Positions 9,001 to 16,417 of a stretch of 64,000 bases of DNA are shown piece by piece (within the stretch, counting starts at the first letter, position 1; each line of letters begins with the position of its first letter). The stretch is from NCBI RefSeq assembly GCF_002236805.1, contig NZ_NIQA01000006.1, forward strand, positions 62,001-126,000, in the 5' to 3' direction. The translations under genes and the position numbers were made by a program. A model generated the notes under the pieces. It saw only the letters and a program-made list of their open reading frames with translations, ran no database searches and was not told the origin of the DNA. This DNA is from Pusillimonas sp. T2. GTDB lineage: Bacteria > Pseudomonadota > Gammaproteobacteria > Burkholderiales > Burkholderiaceae_B.

Positions 9001-11531
9001 TCCGCGGCGACGTTCTGGGCGAATATGACGAAGGCTTCCAGGTCTGGCTGACCAACCCCAGCTTTGGCTCAACCATCGACACCAGCGTCAATGGCGGGCG
9101 TGTGGATGCTGTTGTACGTAACGACGACCCCGTCCTGTTCATTCGTGCCGACCACCCCAGCGGCATCGCCGAAGGCAGCGCCGGCATCAACGAAGACGGC
9201 ACGCCCTACACCTTTACAGTCACCCGAAGCGGAAACACCGGCGTGACTTCCAGCGTGCGCTGGGAGGTCATCCCCACAGGCAGCGTTGCCGCCAATGCCG
9301 AAGACTTCGGGGGGTTCTACCCATCAGGGGTCGTGGCCTTCGGGGTAGGCGAAACATCGAAGACCATCACGATTTACGTCACTCAGGACGGTGACGGCGA
9401 ACGCGATGAAACCTTCTCGGTGCAACTGTCCGACGCCCAAGGCGCCACCATTCTTGAAGGCCAGGCCGAAACCGTCATTCAAAACGACGACACCGGCCTG
9501 GTGATTACGCCGCTGGGCAACGTTGACAAACACGAAGGCAATGACGGCCAGACCACCGAATACACCTTCCGGGTAGAGCGTGTGGGCGATGCCAGTAGCG
9601 CCGCTTCGGTGCAATGGCGCGTTGAAGGCACGGGCACCTACCCCGCTAATGCCGGCGACTTCGTGGGTGGCGCCTACCCCGGCAGCACACTCACGTTTGC
9701 TGCGGGCGAAACCTACAAAGACATCGTGGTTCAGGTCGCCGGTGACAGCACGCTGGGCGCTGATCAAACCTTTGATGTGGTGCTGTACAACCCGGTCGAC
9801 ATCACCATCATTACCCCCAACGCCGGCGGCACCATACTGAATGACGACAGTCAGTTCTCGGTGGTTGCGGTTGACAGCGCACTAGACGAAGGCAGCAACG
9901 GCGTCACAACCGTATTCCGCTTCACTATTACGCGCAGCGGGGCTACCGACCTGCCCGCCGACATCAGTTGGTCGGTTGGCGGCACGGGGGCCGAGCCGGC
10001 CAATGCAGCCGATTTCGTAGGTGGCGTATTGCCCGGCGGCACGCTGTCTTTTGCCGCCAACGAAACCAGCAAAACCATCGAGATCGAGGTTTACGGCGAC
10101 GACATCGGCGAAGCCAACGAACAGTTCACAGTGACGTTAAACGCCACCGCACCCGGCACCATTGTGAACCCGCTGCAAGGTACCGCGCGGGCCACCATTG
10201 TCGGCGACGATGTCGACCTGACCATTATTGCGCTGGACAGCGAGCGACCTGAAGGCCAGCCCGGCGACAACAATGCCTTAAGCTATCGCATCTTACGCGC
10301 CGGCCCCGACAACCAGGCCATCACCATCAACTACGCAATTTCGGGCGCCGTAAACGCCAGCGATTTCGGTATCCCGCTAACCGGCACCATTACGCTGGCC
10401 GCAGGCGTGTCCGAAATGCTGTTCAGCCTGCCTATCAGGGGCGATACCGAACGCGAAGGCAACGAAGCCTTTGACATTACGTTCACGCACCCGGCCCTGG
10501 CGGGCGGCAGCAGCAGCATCGGCGGCGTTATTGGCGATGACGATCTGGGGCTGGCCCTGACCGGCCCAGCCAGTGTCACCGAAGGCGCGGCAGCCACCAC
10601 CCAAGTGCTGACTTACACCCTTACGCGCAACCCGTCAGACCAATCTGAAACCTTCTACTGGAAGGCGCTTTCGGGCGCCAACCAAGGGGCTGACGGCGAT
10701 GACCTGGCTGGCGGGACTTTGCCGTCCGGCGTGCTGACGTTCGCACCAAACGCCACCGAACTCACGTTCAGCATTACGGTGCAAGGCGACAACTGGGTCG
10801 AAGCCAACGAGTCGCTGAACATTGTTGTCACCCGTACGGCCGACGCCACCACTGCACTGGTGTCGACCACCACAACCCTGGTTAATGACGATGTGGCCGG
10901 CAACGGCGATGATGTGTTGCGTGGCACGGCCAGTGACGACACCCTGCAAGGGCTGGGCGGTAACGATCAACTATTCGGCGGTAACGGGTCTGACACGTTG
11001 CTGGGCGGCGCGGGCAACGACGTGCTGACCGGCGGCATGGGGGCCGATGTGTTGACAGGCGGTGCAGGTGCTGACCGCTTCCACTACGAATCGCCCACCG
11101 AGGGTATGGACTCGATTCTCGACTTCGAGGCCGGGGTTGATGCCATCACCTTCAACCCAAGCAATTTCGGCGGGCTGACCTCGCTGTCGTCCATCTCTCA
11201 GGGTTACGACACCGACGTGCTCACCACGCTCAACCAACTGGCCGCCCAAGCCGATGCCGATGTTTATCGCATCAGTTTTGCACCCGGCCAGTTCCGGTTC
11301 GGCACCGGCGACAACGGTGAGCTCGACGAACTGGAAGCGGCGATTACCGGGGGCAATCACACCGGCGCAGCCTTCTTCCTGATTTCCGACGGTGATGTTA
11401 CGCGACTGTATTACGACGCGGACACAGCTACTGGCGTCGATGGCAGTCAAATGGTGGCCCTGGCCGAAATGGCCAACCAGCCGACGGCGCACACCCTTCC
11501 CGAAGACACTATCCAACCACAAAGTACGTAA
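1..11531 (+). CDS. Giant Calx-beta/RTX type I-secreted adhesin, 3' part
   Basis: The reading frame is open from base 3, so the gene starts upstream of the window; 3,842 residues are visible. The protein is a chain of about 110-135-residue modules, each with an acidic-x-E-G start, a central FTFTVTRSG strand, a GD-x-x-x-E-x-(D/N)-E turn and a closing NDD. I count 29 complete modules and part of one more. This is the pattern of Calx-beta domains (PF03160), which bind calcium. From about 10896 come RTX nonapeptides (GGNGSDTLLGGAGNDVLTGG and neighbours), then a DxILDFE-type T1SS C-terminal target region. The likely role is a surface-held or secreted calcium-stiffened adhesin, as in LapA/BapA-type proteins. 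The stop (TAA) overlaps the ATG of the exporter gene by one base, so translation is probably coupled. There is a single cysteine, at 5493-5495. The N-terminus, and so any retention module, cannot be seen. Confidence 0.93.
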   Translation, partial: RTKGDTSIENTEAFYIALGNASNSADIQVGTVNGSIVADDIGFAVTAEQTSVTEGDANTTQVLRFTITRSGDTNSAATIRWAATGLQPDDFIDGTPLTSDLVFSSGETTKTLEFTLKGDVTVEDTETLTVTLTNPDSNPAKAQTHITQATATTTVTNDDTGLSLGTTPVSQNEGHTGTTSYTFTITRTGELTAGSIDWQVSLPGSGAAASLADFATGQDALGNNNGLPSGSVTFAENQTTAVITVQVAGDGSIELDEVFTVNLINAPANTQLVHGSVNGVILNDDLGFSIAALDAVKAEGQSGLTAFTFTVTRAGNLESAATVDWSIPVGEDLAGDFDAISGTVSFGEDVASQTVTVYVNGDTVVENDETFNVVLSNGQLAGGTPVAIIDSTAQGTIKNDDQSFAVSAPATLAEGNSGSQTLTFTVTRSGDTSAPATVAYQVTGGAGLDMDDVINGLPASTLSFAAGQTEQTVTVTVKSDTVVEDNETITLTLSNPSAGIIAEGAGSATTTITNDDTNYAISAPVAAFEGTTGAYTEFTFTVTRSGVTTASSTVNWAVDTSVGSSLSNGDFYITQPGGVTLVGGIPQGTVSFGAGEESKTIVVRVNGDTTIESAENLRINLSGPSIGTIEAGQGSATTQVLNDDAIFSIAADVASTAEGNIGSKEVTFTVTRSGYTGDARSLTWTFTGSGGIDASDLSDGQATTGTVNFAAGDSTAQITIWLKGDSNVETDGNITVTLSNPPANSTISTASASTTITNDDATFSIAAQSASVGEGNAGYIPVTFTINRADFTSQTNTVQWRVDTTVSDAVNAADFYGVQPSGVQLNNGIPYGSLTFSPIENSKTVTLWVASDSALEVNENLRVVIENPSAGSELGTASATTQITNDDAELNITAGTASVAEGDGGHGTGAAFTYTITRTGNLNQASTVNWTVVHGNTSSADFTNGTNGYGNTNGTVTFAPGQHEQTFTVYAYGDTGIGSVENNENFSVVLSNASAGTSIGSTGSYNSTINNDDTEVLINWTQARQAEKIEGESTTYEITLTRTGDTNKISTVNWNVSGLGSVWDDSTWDTAANASDFGGVFPSGTVQFASGQTSTTITITVPGDNIVEGDEWFRVNFTNAGGIDYLKTTNNGTSGTDQWFSSTDTGTLTLIGEIKRDEAIFDITDVPTTGRSRFEGDTIADGGSGEYVEHTFAVYRTISTAGEAWAEWKLSNGAVGYRATDSNDFVDGQDALNTNGGLPSGRLLFGDGETVKYITVKTRTDDVGEWDEAFRVYLSAVSAGSSIAEYDGSNYSLNNYVVIQNDDTRFDASSGRVAEGENLTFTVTRSGDTRGSDSVDWQIVLPGEETGNESNNVTSTWYKLDVADLDMDWIQAHNPDANLVWNAETRTLSGTFTFLNGESNKTLTLKTIDDNLTETWREDVTLTLSNPQNLVDDPNIDLETVTIGAGSAVGGVTDNEPDPIVSVEASTPTIFEGSSGTKTFTYTLTRTDVDGNGTVDYPTTVVWEISGSLINWSGTGGPHIASVTGTGVTSNIVNSSTTRGTAYFAAGEFSKTITVTLNSDLVVESDTNITFRVLPANEGYSYDGDNTQSGYGPGNADPDTADNTATVVLRNDDIRLAIGSYYSTVPHSGDPISVYEGKPLTFTIARYGRLDNEITLTYSLINGSTSGADFSGTTGTITLAANQSSTTVSLTDLLLKDGITENTENFTIELKVPSYTDGSTVRFNQDPNTASGDETVNIAAQIKDTDTSYTLTPSLVSQNESGQGQSATYAVTVARTGYADRATVYWRVEGTGANPADANDFPSGVFPSGTIYFAAGDNSETLTFNLQGDGCVEQNENFRVVLYKEYLYGPGETRDISVNSATLTAVNDDTGISIADATITETDGNQTLSFEVIRSGVTTGTSTMNWTLLNGTTDVNDFVGATSGTLSFGANETKKTISITVAGDVTPEQLETFQIHLDNFSSDVTDPIDTSATGTISNDDSSFSIAADNSSTTESGSRTFTITRTHDTVQSQTINWSLVFDGTANASDFTGQTTSGSVTFAPGELTKTITVTPNNDNTAEADETYSVKITLGTGTTGDIITTDTATGVIVNDDAAFAISAGQSDKAEGSANPTAFTFTVTRTGDTSGSGSVNWKLSSALSAVNATDFNSVDGQTPLDALSNNNGLPSGAVSFAANETSKTITIYVNGDSTQEADEPFSITLESPSGGQILAGSGTASSTIVNDDSTISITAASADKAEGNSGTTPFTFTVTRSGDLTSAKTVNWAITGSGLHAADADDFGGSFPSGSLTLPAGQASVTLTVNVSGDLLGEADEGFTVTLSNPASGVTIDQATASGTIRADDVVFNVAAPTQPALDEGGTGTTEFVFIVTRTGNLNGNQILNWSVAGVGDHPANADDFAATTGIVTFTPGQQTAEVRVQVKGDYQAESNEGFRLTLTGPDSVVFETATADATIVNDDVALAIVATDTRHIEGHDGIETVYTFTVTRTGNLALNSTVDWAFDPGALTNDDLKAGQTLAGQLSFTDGASSQTITITVLGDRDVEPDESFSINLSNASTGSQIVTSSATGTVVSDDVEWTLTPASTPVEGDNGATAYTFTITRTGGQGPTSLNWTVSPQGDHPADADDFAGEAFPSGVVSFAQGQMTQTITVWVSGDSVLEADQGFTVNISVPENANDGLHHTFANTSVDAIIANDDDILAITATAPDGAEGSGTAGELTFTVTRTGSLAGTSTVDWRIVHGTTDADDFVANTGTVTFADGESTKVITIRPAGDRTVELDEDFTVELYNPGAGSTLNPDATTATGTIRNDDVDLTVTAVVGNIVEGDNAGAGRLHYTVTRTGDLSGETTVDWAVIAGTATATDFAGNVLPSGQLTFAANETVKDIYIDLNGDGSYEGNENFTLQLSNATANADVVNNNATGTITDDDDLLKLVAVVADQPEGDVGTTQFTFRIDRVGSATGEASVQWNAAGSSSHALSADELVNATGTVTFADGETFKEITVEVRGDVLGEYDEGFQVWLTNPSFGSTIDTSVNGGRVDAVVRNDDPVLFIRADHPSGIAEGSAGINEDGTPYTFTVTRSGNTGVTSSVRWEVIPTGSVAANAEDFGGFYPSGVVAFGVGETSKTITIYVTQDGDGERDETFSVQLSDAQGATILEGQAETVIQNDDTGLVITPLGNVDKHEGNDGQTTEYTFRVERVGDASSAASVQWRVEGTGTYPANAGDFVGGAYPGSTLTFAAGETYKDIVVQVAGDSTLGADQTFDVVLYNPVDITIITPNAGGTILNDDSQFSVVAVDSALDEGSNGVTTVFRFTITRSGATDLPADISWSVGGTGAEPANAADFVGGVLPGGTLSFAANETSKTIEIEVYGDDIGEANEQFTVTLNATAPGTIVNPLQGTARATIVGDDVDLTIIALDSERPEGQPGDNNALSYRILRAGPDNQAITINYAISGAVNASDFGIPLTGTITLAAGVSEMLFSLPIRGDTEREGNEAFDITFTHPALAGGSSSIGGVIGDDDLGLALTGPASVTEGAAATTQVLTYTLTRNPSDQSETFYWKALSGANQGADGDDLAGGTLPSGVLTFAPNATELTFSITVQGDNWVEANESLNIVVTRTADATTALVSTTTTLVNDDVAGNGDDVLRGTASDDTLQGLGGNDQLFGGNGSDTLLGGAGNDVLTGGMGADVLTGGAGADRFHYESPTEGMDSILDFEAGVDAITFNPSNFGGLTSLSSISQGYDTDVLTTLNQLAAQADADVYRISFAPGQFRFGTGDNGELDELEAAITGGNHTGAAFFLISDGDVTRLYYDADTATGVDGSQMVALAEMANQPTAHTLPEDTIQPQST
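3..10895 (+). repeat. Tandem array of Calx-beta-like repeats (coding)
   Basis: Module borders are marked by repeated NDD (or ADD, SDD, GDD, DDD) triplets followed by a short beta strand and the acidic EG motif. Twenty-nine modules are complete in the window. Modules at roughly 3050-5250 are the most divergent: they are longer, with insertions rich in Asn, Tyr and Trp, and several lack the NDD closure (for example IKRDE and KDTDT). Those near 6250-10200 are the most alike. At DNA level the repeats are degenerate, so this is an old protein-level array and not a recent tandem expansion. Confidence 0.88.
10896..11085 (+). repeat. RTX nonapeptide block
   Basis: Encodes repeats of the form GGxGxDxLx (GNGDDVLRG, GLGGNDQLFGG, GNGSDTLLGG, GAGNDVLTGG, GMGADVLTGG, GAGADRFHY). 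These are hemolysin-type calcium-binding repeats (PF00353). They fold on calcium outside the cell and sit just before the C-terminal secretion signal in T1SS substrates. Confidence 0.93.
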
Positions 11532-13198
11532 TGCAGGAGTTTCTCAAGCGTCTTTCACGGCACCGGCAGTTACGCAACGAACTGCTGGTGTCGTCTCTAT
11601 TGATCAACCTGCTTGGGCTGGCCAGTTCGCTTTACAGTATTCAGGTACTGAATCGCTATCTGGCCCTGGGTGTCGACGCCACCCTGATCAGCCTGACCCT
11701 GGGCGCACTGATTGCCGTTGTTTTCGAGCTGGTATTGCGCGGGGCACGATTAAAAATCGCGCAATGGCTGTGCGCGCGGGCCGACCGCGACTTATCCGTC
11801 GAGATTTTCGACAGTGCCGCGCGCGGGCAGTATGGCTTGCTGGATCAGCTCCCCGCCGCAGCCCGGCGCGAAATCATCGCTGGGCAATCCACTCTGCAAC
11901 AAGTGTATGGCGCGCCGAATCTGGTCACCCTGCTCGACGCACCTTTTGCGTTGGTGTTTTTATGTGTGCTGGCGCTGATCAGCCCGGTGCTGGCAGTACT
12001 GGCGCTGTTGCTGATGGCCGCCGTGGCCGTGGTTTCGCTCATGGCGCAGCAACGGCTTGGCGACCCCATGCAGGCCCAAAGCAAGGCCAGCATTCAACTG
12101 GCCGGCCATCAGCATGCGCTGACCACACACGGCGAAATGGTTCGGGTGTTTTCGGCCGCAACACCGCTGGCCCAAAAATGGGACACCTTGGTCGAAGAGT
12201 TGACAGCAGTACGGGCAGAAACCAACCGCTTGCAGAACATCATGCAAAACGCCGCCTACGCCGGCACTTTGCTAATGAGCATGCTGGTCATGGGGCTGGG
12301 CGCGAAGCTGGTCATGGCCGGACACCTTGACGTGGGCACCCTGATCGGAGCCAATATTCTGGCCAGCCGCGCGTTAGCCGCGCTGACCCGCGCCCTTGGG
12401 CTGGGCGAGCAGATTGGCCGCGGCGAACGGGCGCTCAGCCTGATCCGGCAACTGTGCAGCATTCCCAAAGAACGCGCTGACGGCATGCGGCTATCGACGT
12501 ACAACGGCGCAATGGCCCTTGAAGATCTTGCCTTTGCCTACCCCCGACAACCTACCCCCATATTCGAACACTTCTGGCTGAATATACCGGCCGGCCATGT
12601 CACGGTATTCAGCGGCGCCAACGGGAGCGGCAAGACGACACTGGCCCGGTTGTTCGCTGGCCTGCTCGAGCCGTCGCGCGGCCGTCTTCTGGCCGACCGC
12701 ATGGACCTGCGACAAGCAGCGCCCGACTGGTGGCGCCACCAAATTGCCTACTTGCCACAAGAACCCGCCTTCTTCGACGGCACACTGCGCGAGAATCTGG
12801 TGGTATTGGCGCCCGACGCCACCGATGACGACATTCTGGCTTTGTGCCGCGAACTGGCCATTGGCCGGTTTATCGAAGCCGGCTCGGAAGGGCTGGACAT
12901 GCCTGTGCGAAACGCTGGCGCGACCATTCCGGTGGGTATACGGCGCCGTCTGGCGCTGGTGCGTGCGCTGCTGGGTCAAGGGCAACTGGTCATTCTTGAC
13001 GACCCTTCTGAAGGTGTAGACGCCGAGGGATGCAAAGCCCTGGCAGCCCTGCTGAACCGCCTGTCCCGCGAAGGCAGGACTCTGCTGATCATGAGTAACG
13101 AATCTTTCATTGTGTCGGCCGCACAAACCGTCGTTGACCTGGGCGCCAAGCCCACACCCAAAACGCTACGCAGCACGCTGGACGGAGAGGCGACATGA
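11531..13198 (+). CDS. T1SS ABC transporter permease/ATPase with unusual ATPase motifs
   Basis: 555 residues: a membrane domain (hydrophobic segments near 18-42, 52-70, 132-172 and 243-275) followed by a nucleotide-binding domain from about 325. There is no N-terminal peptidase-like C39 domain, so the layout is PrtD/HasD-like and not LapB/HlyB-like. Walker A is intact (GANGSGKT, 362-369) and the Q-loop is present (YLPQEP, Q410). The signature that should read LSGGQ is IPVGI (466-470), the residue after the Walker B aspartate is Asp (VILDDP, D491) and not Glu, and the H-loop His is Asn (MSNES, N523). The start ATG overlaps the adhesin stop codon (TAATG) and the stop overlaps the hlyD-like start (ATGA), so the three genes form one coupled export cassette. 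Role: energising export of the upstream giant protein, presumably as a dimer with the adaptor. Confidence 0.9.
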   Translation: MQEFLKRLSRHRQLRNELLVSSLLINLLGLASSLYSIQVLNRYLALGVDATLISLTLGALIAVVFELVLRGARLKIAQWLCARADRDLSVEIFDSAARGQYGLLDQLPAAARREIIAGQSTLQQVYGAPNLVTLLDAPFALVFLCVLALISPVLAVLALLLMAAVAVVSLMAQQRLGDPMQAQSKASIQLAGHQHALTTHGEMVRVFSAATPLAQKWDTLVEELTAVRAETNRLQNIMQNAAYAGTLLMSMLVMGLGAKLVMAGHLDVGTLIGANILASRALAALTRALGLGEQIGRGERALSLIRQLCSIPKERADGMRLSTYNGAMALEDLAFAYPRQPTPIFEHFWLNIPAGHVTVFSGANGSGKTTLARLFAGLLEPSRGRLLADRMDLRQAAPDWWRHQIAYLPQEPAFFDGTLRENLVVLAPDATDDDILALCRELAIGRFIEAGSEGLDMPVRNAGATIPVGIRRRLALVRALLGQGQLVILDDPSEGVDAEGCKALAALLNRLSREGRTLLIMSNESFIVSAAQTVVDLGAKPTPKTLRSTLDGEAT

Positions 13199-14688
13199 CA
13201 TCCAATCGCCCCGACACACCAAAACACGCCGATCTGAGCGCGGCGGCAGGCACCGACACGGTCGGTAGCAACGAAGACGCGCTTGAAACGCTCGCGCAAC
13301 TGCAATCGGCCACACAGACCGGGCCCAAACCCCATCCCGTGCTTGAGCGCCTGTCGAAAAGCCGGCTAACGCAGTGGTTGGGACGCCTGTTGCTTCCCCG
13401 CAGCGACGACCCGGCTTTGCCAACCGACGAAATTGTGTCCAGTCGGATGACCATTCGATTCACGGGTCTGTTTCTGCTCGTTCTGCTGATCTGGTCTTTA
13501 TTGTTCACGCTGGACATTGCCAGTCACTCGACTGGCGAGGTGATTAATGCCGGTCAAACCAAAACCGTACAGCACCTCGAGGGCGGTATTGTCCGGCGCA
13601 TTCTGGTGCGCGAGGGCGAACGTGTGACGGCTAATCAGCCTCTGGCCGAAATCGAACGCGTCGCAAACGATGCCGAAATGCGAGAGCTGGAAGCCGCCAT
13701 CGCCGGGCTGCAAATTCGCGCCTTGCGGCTAGAGGCACAACTGGCCGACGCCGACGACTTCGCGGTCCCCGACGACCTGACCACCCGCTTTCCGGAACAG
13801 GTCGAACTAGCGCGCGCCTTGTTCAAGGCGCAGAAGTCGCGGCTGGGCTCTTCTTCTGAAGAGCAAAAACAAAAAATAGAACAGCGCTTGGCCGAGCAGG
13901 CCGAATTGAAAAGCCGACAAGCCAGCACCGCCTCTCGACTCAAACTATTACGCGAACAGATCGGTATCAGTAACCGACTGATGCGGGAAGGGTTGGCCAA
14001 CCGCTACGAACACCTTAACCTGCTGAAAGAGGAAGAGCAGGCGCGCGGAAGCCTGCTCGAAATCGAAGCGTCGCTGCGACGCGTTGAGGCCGCGCTTGGA
14101 CAAGAACGTGCGGCGCTTGAAACACTGGGGTCGGGCGATACCGAGGGCTTACAGAAAGAGCTGGCCGATGTGCAGCGTCAACGCACAGAGCTGCAGGAAC
14201 GTCAGCGCAAATTTACCGATAGCCAGGCGCGTTCGGTGGTGCGGGCCCCCATAGACGGGGTCGTCCTGACGCTGAATATTGTGACCCAGGGCGGCGTACT
14301 ACAACCCGGAGGCACCCTGATGACGCTGGTCCCCGCCGACGAGCCCGTACTCATCGAGGCGCGTCTGCCCGTGGGCGACGTGGGCATGGTGCACGAAGGC
14401 CAGCCAGCGCGCATCCAGTTGATGTCGTCTGTGGCCCGCGGCTACACCCCCATGCAAGGCGAGGTCGTCGACATCAGTCCCGACTCGGTCATGGACGAGC
14501 AGAAAACACCTTACTATCGGGTACGCATCCGGCCGGCAGCGCTAGCGTTCGAAAACCACGCACTACGCTACCCGCTGCTGCCCGGCGTACCCGTCAGCGT
14601 GGCCATACTCACTGGGGAACGCTCGCTGTTCTCTTATCTGGCCAGCCCCTTGCTAGAGGGTATAAGCCAGGCCTTTACTGAGCCCTGA
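13195..14688 (+). CDS. HlyD-family T1SS membrane fusion (adaptor) protein
   Basis: 497 residues. An N-terminal cytoplasmic tail of about 85 residues precedes one membrane helix (about 88-106). Then come a half-lipoyl motif (HLEGGIVRRILVREGERV, about 127-144), a long charged coiled coil (about 170-340), the second half-lipoyl segment (RSVVRAPIDGVVLTL) and a beta-barrel domain ending near an ILTGERS-type tail. This is the standard periplasmic adaptor plan, bridging the inner-membrane ABC transporter to an outer-membrane TolC-type channel. No such channel gene follows; the next gene is prfC, so the channel must be encoded elsewhere. The ATG overlaps the stop of the ABC gene by four bases. Confidence 0.94.
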   Translation: MTSNRPDTPKHADLSAAAGTDTVGSNEDALETLAQLQSATQTGPKPHPVLERLSKSRLTQWLGRLLLPRSDDPALPTDEIVSSRMTIRFTGLFLLVLLIWSLLFTLDIASHSTGEVINAGQTKTVQHLEGGIVRRILVREGERVTANQPLAEIERVANDAEMRELEAAIAGLQIRALRLEAQLADADDFAVPDDLTTRFPEQVELARALFKAQKSRLGSSSEEQKQKIEQRLAEQAELKSRQASTASRLKLLREQIGISNRLMREGLANRYEHLNLLKEEEQARGSLLEIEASLRRVEAALGQERAALETLGSGDTEGLQKELADVQRQRTELQERQRKFTDSQARSVVRAPIDGVVLTLNIVTQGGVLQPGGTLMTLVPADEPVLIEARLPVGDVGMVHEGQPARIQLMSSVARGYTPMQGEVVDISPDSVMDEQKTPYYRVRIRPAALAFENHALRYPLLPGVPVSVAILTGERSLFSYLASPLLEGISQAFTEP

Positions 14689-14699
14689 CAAACCCCGGC

Positions 14700-14705
14700 T
14701 ACAAT
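14700..14705 (+). promoter_or_regulatory. Candidate -10 element of prfC (TACAAT)
   Basis: A TACAAT hexamer lies in the spacer between the T1SS adaptor gene and prfC, a plausible sigma-70 -10 box. No good -35 stands at 16-18 bases (the best nearby hexamer, TTTACT at 14674-14679, is about 20 bases away), so this is tentative. Confidence 0.3.
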
Positions 14706-14767
14706 GGGGGCTTGCTTTGCCCATGCCGTCGCCTGGCGCGACGGCGCTCAACCGCACTCACTCATTC

Positions 14768-16375
14768 ATGTCATCCCTTATTGCCAACGAAGTCGCCCGT
14801 CGGCGCACCTTTGCGATTATTTCCCACCCCGACGCGGGTAAAACCACGCTCACCGAGAAACTGCTGCTATTCGCAGGCGCGATTCAAATCGCCGGCAGCG
14901 TCAAGGCACGCAAAGCCAGCCGTCATGCTTCATCCGACTGGATGGAAATTGAAAAGCAGCGGGGTATTTCGGTCGCGTCGTCGGTGATGCAAATGGAATA
15001 CCGCGATTGCGTGATCAACCTGCTCGACACCCCTGGGCACCAAGACTTCTCGGAAGACACTTACCGGGTGCTGACGGCCGTTGACGCGGCGCTAATGGTC
15101 ATTGACGCCGCTAACGGCGTCGAGCCCCAAACGATCCGCTTGCTGCAGGTTTGCCGGGCGCGCAACACCCCCATCATCACATTCATCAACAAGCTCGACC
15201 GCGAAGTCCAAGAGCCATTGAATCTGCTGTCCGAAATCGAAGCGCACCTGGGTATGGATGCCGTGCCGTTCTCGTGGCCGGTGGGCATGGGCCGTTCGTT
15301 CGGGGGGGTGTTCGACATCCGCCGCGACCGCATGCGCGTGTTTCGCGCCGGGCAAGAGCGCCGCAACGACGACGATGACCTGATCGAAGGGCGCAATAAC
15401 CCTGAAATCGCCCAACGTTTTGGTGATGCCTTTGCCAAAGCCAACGACGAAATCGAACTGATTGAGGCCGCGGCCCCCGAATTTGACCATGCCGCCTTTT
15501 TGGCCGGCAAACAAACCCCGGTGTTCTTCGGATCAGCCATTAACAATTTCGGCGTACAAGAAGTGCTGGATGCCCTGGTCGACCTGGCGCCCCAACCTGG
15601 CCCGCGCCAAGCCGTACAGCGTCAAGTGCAGCCCGATGAGCCCAAATTCAGCGGTGTCGTGTTCAAGGTGCAAGCCAATATGGACCCGGCCCATCGCGAC
15701 CGCGTGGCGTTCGTGCGCGTCAGCTCGGGGGAATTCAACCGGGGGATGCGGCTCAAGGTTTCGCGCACCGGCAAAGAAATTCGCCCCAACAACGTGGTGT
15801 CATTCTTGTCGCAACGACGCGAACTGGTGGAACAAGCGTACGCCGGCGATGTTATCGGTATCCCCAACCACGGCGTACTGCACCTGGGCGACGTCCTGAC
15901 CGAAGGCGAAAACCTGCAGTTTACCGGGCTGCCCTTCTTTGCCCCCGAACTCTTTCAAGCCGTTGAAGTCAAAGATCCTTTACGTACCAAGCAATTGCGT
16001 ACCGGCCTGACGCAACTGGGCGAAGAAGGCGCCATTCAGGTGTTCCGGCCCATTGCCGCCGGCGGCGCCTTGCTGTTGGGTGCAGTGGGCCAATTGCAGT
16101 TCGAGGTCGTGGCCCATCGGCTCAAAACCGAGTATGGCGTTGAAGCCCGGATGATGTCTTCGCGCTACAGTCTGGCGCGCTGGATAACCGCCAGCGATGC
16201 CAAAACGTTGCAGAAATTCATCGACAACAACGCGGGCAATATTGCCTACGACGTGGTCGAAGCGCCCGCATTTCTGGCATCATCGCAAGCGCAGCTGCGG
16301 GTGGTACAAGAGCTTTACCCCGACATTACCTTCCATACCATGCGCGAACATGGTGGCCAGGTGTTTACAAAGTAG
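14768..16375 (+). CDS. prfC: Peptide chain release factor 3 (RF3)
   Basis: Translational GTPase that recycles RF1/RF2 from the ribosome after termination. G1 (ISHPDAGKTT), the switch-I region (SDWMEIEKQRGIS), G3 (LLDTPGHQDF) and G4 (INKLDR) are all present near the N-terminus, followed by domain II and the RF3-specific C-terminal domain. The frame is open from a TTG at 14717 and an in-frame ATG at 14723, but family proteins begin only a few residues before VARRRTFAIISHP, so the ATG at 14768 (MSSLIANEV) is preferred, giving 535 residues. No clear Shine-Dalgarno precedes it, so 14723 (behind a GGGGG run) remains possible. Confidence 0.95.
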   Translation: MSSLIANEVARRRTFAIISHPDAGKTTLTEKLLLFAGAIQIAGSVKARKASRHASSDWMEIEKQRGISVASSVMQMEYRDCVINLLDTPGHQDFSEDTYRVLTAVDAALMVIDAANGVEPQTIRLLQVCRARNTPIITFINKLDREVQEPLNLLSEIEAHLGMDAVPFSWPVGMGRSFGGVFDIRRDRMRVFRAGQERRNDDDDLIEGRNNPEIAQRFGDAFAKANDEIELIEAAAPEFDHAAFLAGKQTPVFFGSAINNFGVQEVLDALVDLAPQPGPRQAVQRQVQPDEPKFSGVVFKVQANMDPAHRDRVAFVRVSSGEFNRGMRLKVSRTGKEIRPNNVVSFLSQRRELVEQAYAGDVIGIPNHGVLHLGDVLTEGENLQFTGLPFFAPELFQAVEVKDPLRTKQLRTGLTQLGEEGAIQVFRPIAAGGALLLGAVGQLQFEVVAHRLKTEYGVEARMMSSRYSLARWITASDAKTLQKFIDNNAGNIAYDVVEAPAFLASSQAQLRVVQELYPDITFHTMREHGGQVFTK

Positions 16376-16417
16376 TTCAAATTTTCAGCCTGTTTTTACG
16401 TTTGAATAGATGTGTTC

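Noticed and set aside
11392-12330. 312-codon + strand ORF overlapping the adhesin end and the ABC gene
   Set aside because: It is out of frame with both real genes and is Arg/Ala/Gly-rich low-complexity, as shifted frames are in GC-rich DNA.
1-14688. Recent horizontal transfer of the adhesin cassette
   Set aside because: No insertion sequence, tRNA, integrase or obvious base-composition break is visible, and the left boundary is outside the window.
14717-14767. Upstream extension of prfC (TTG or ATG start)
   Set aside because: Family N-termini begin just before VARRRTFAI; the extra 15-17 residues have no family support.
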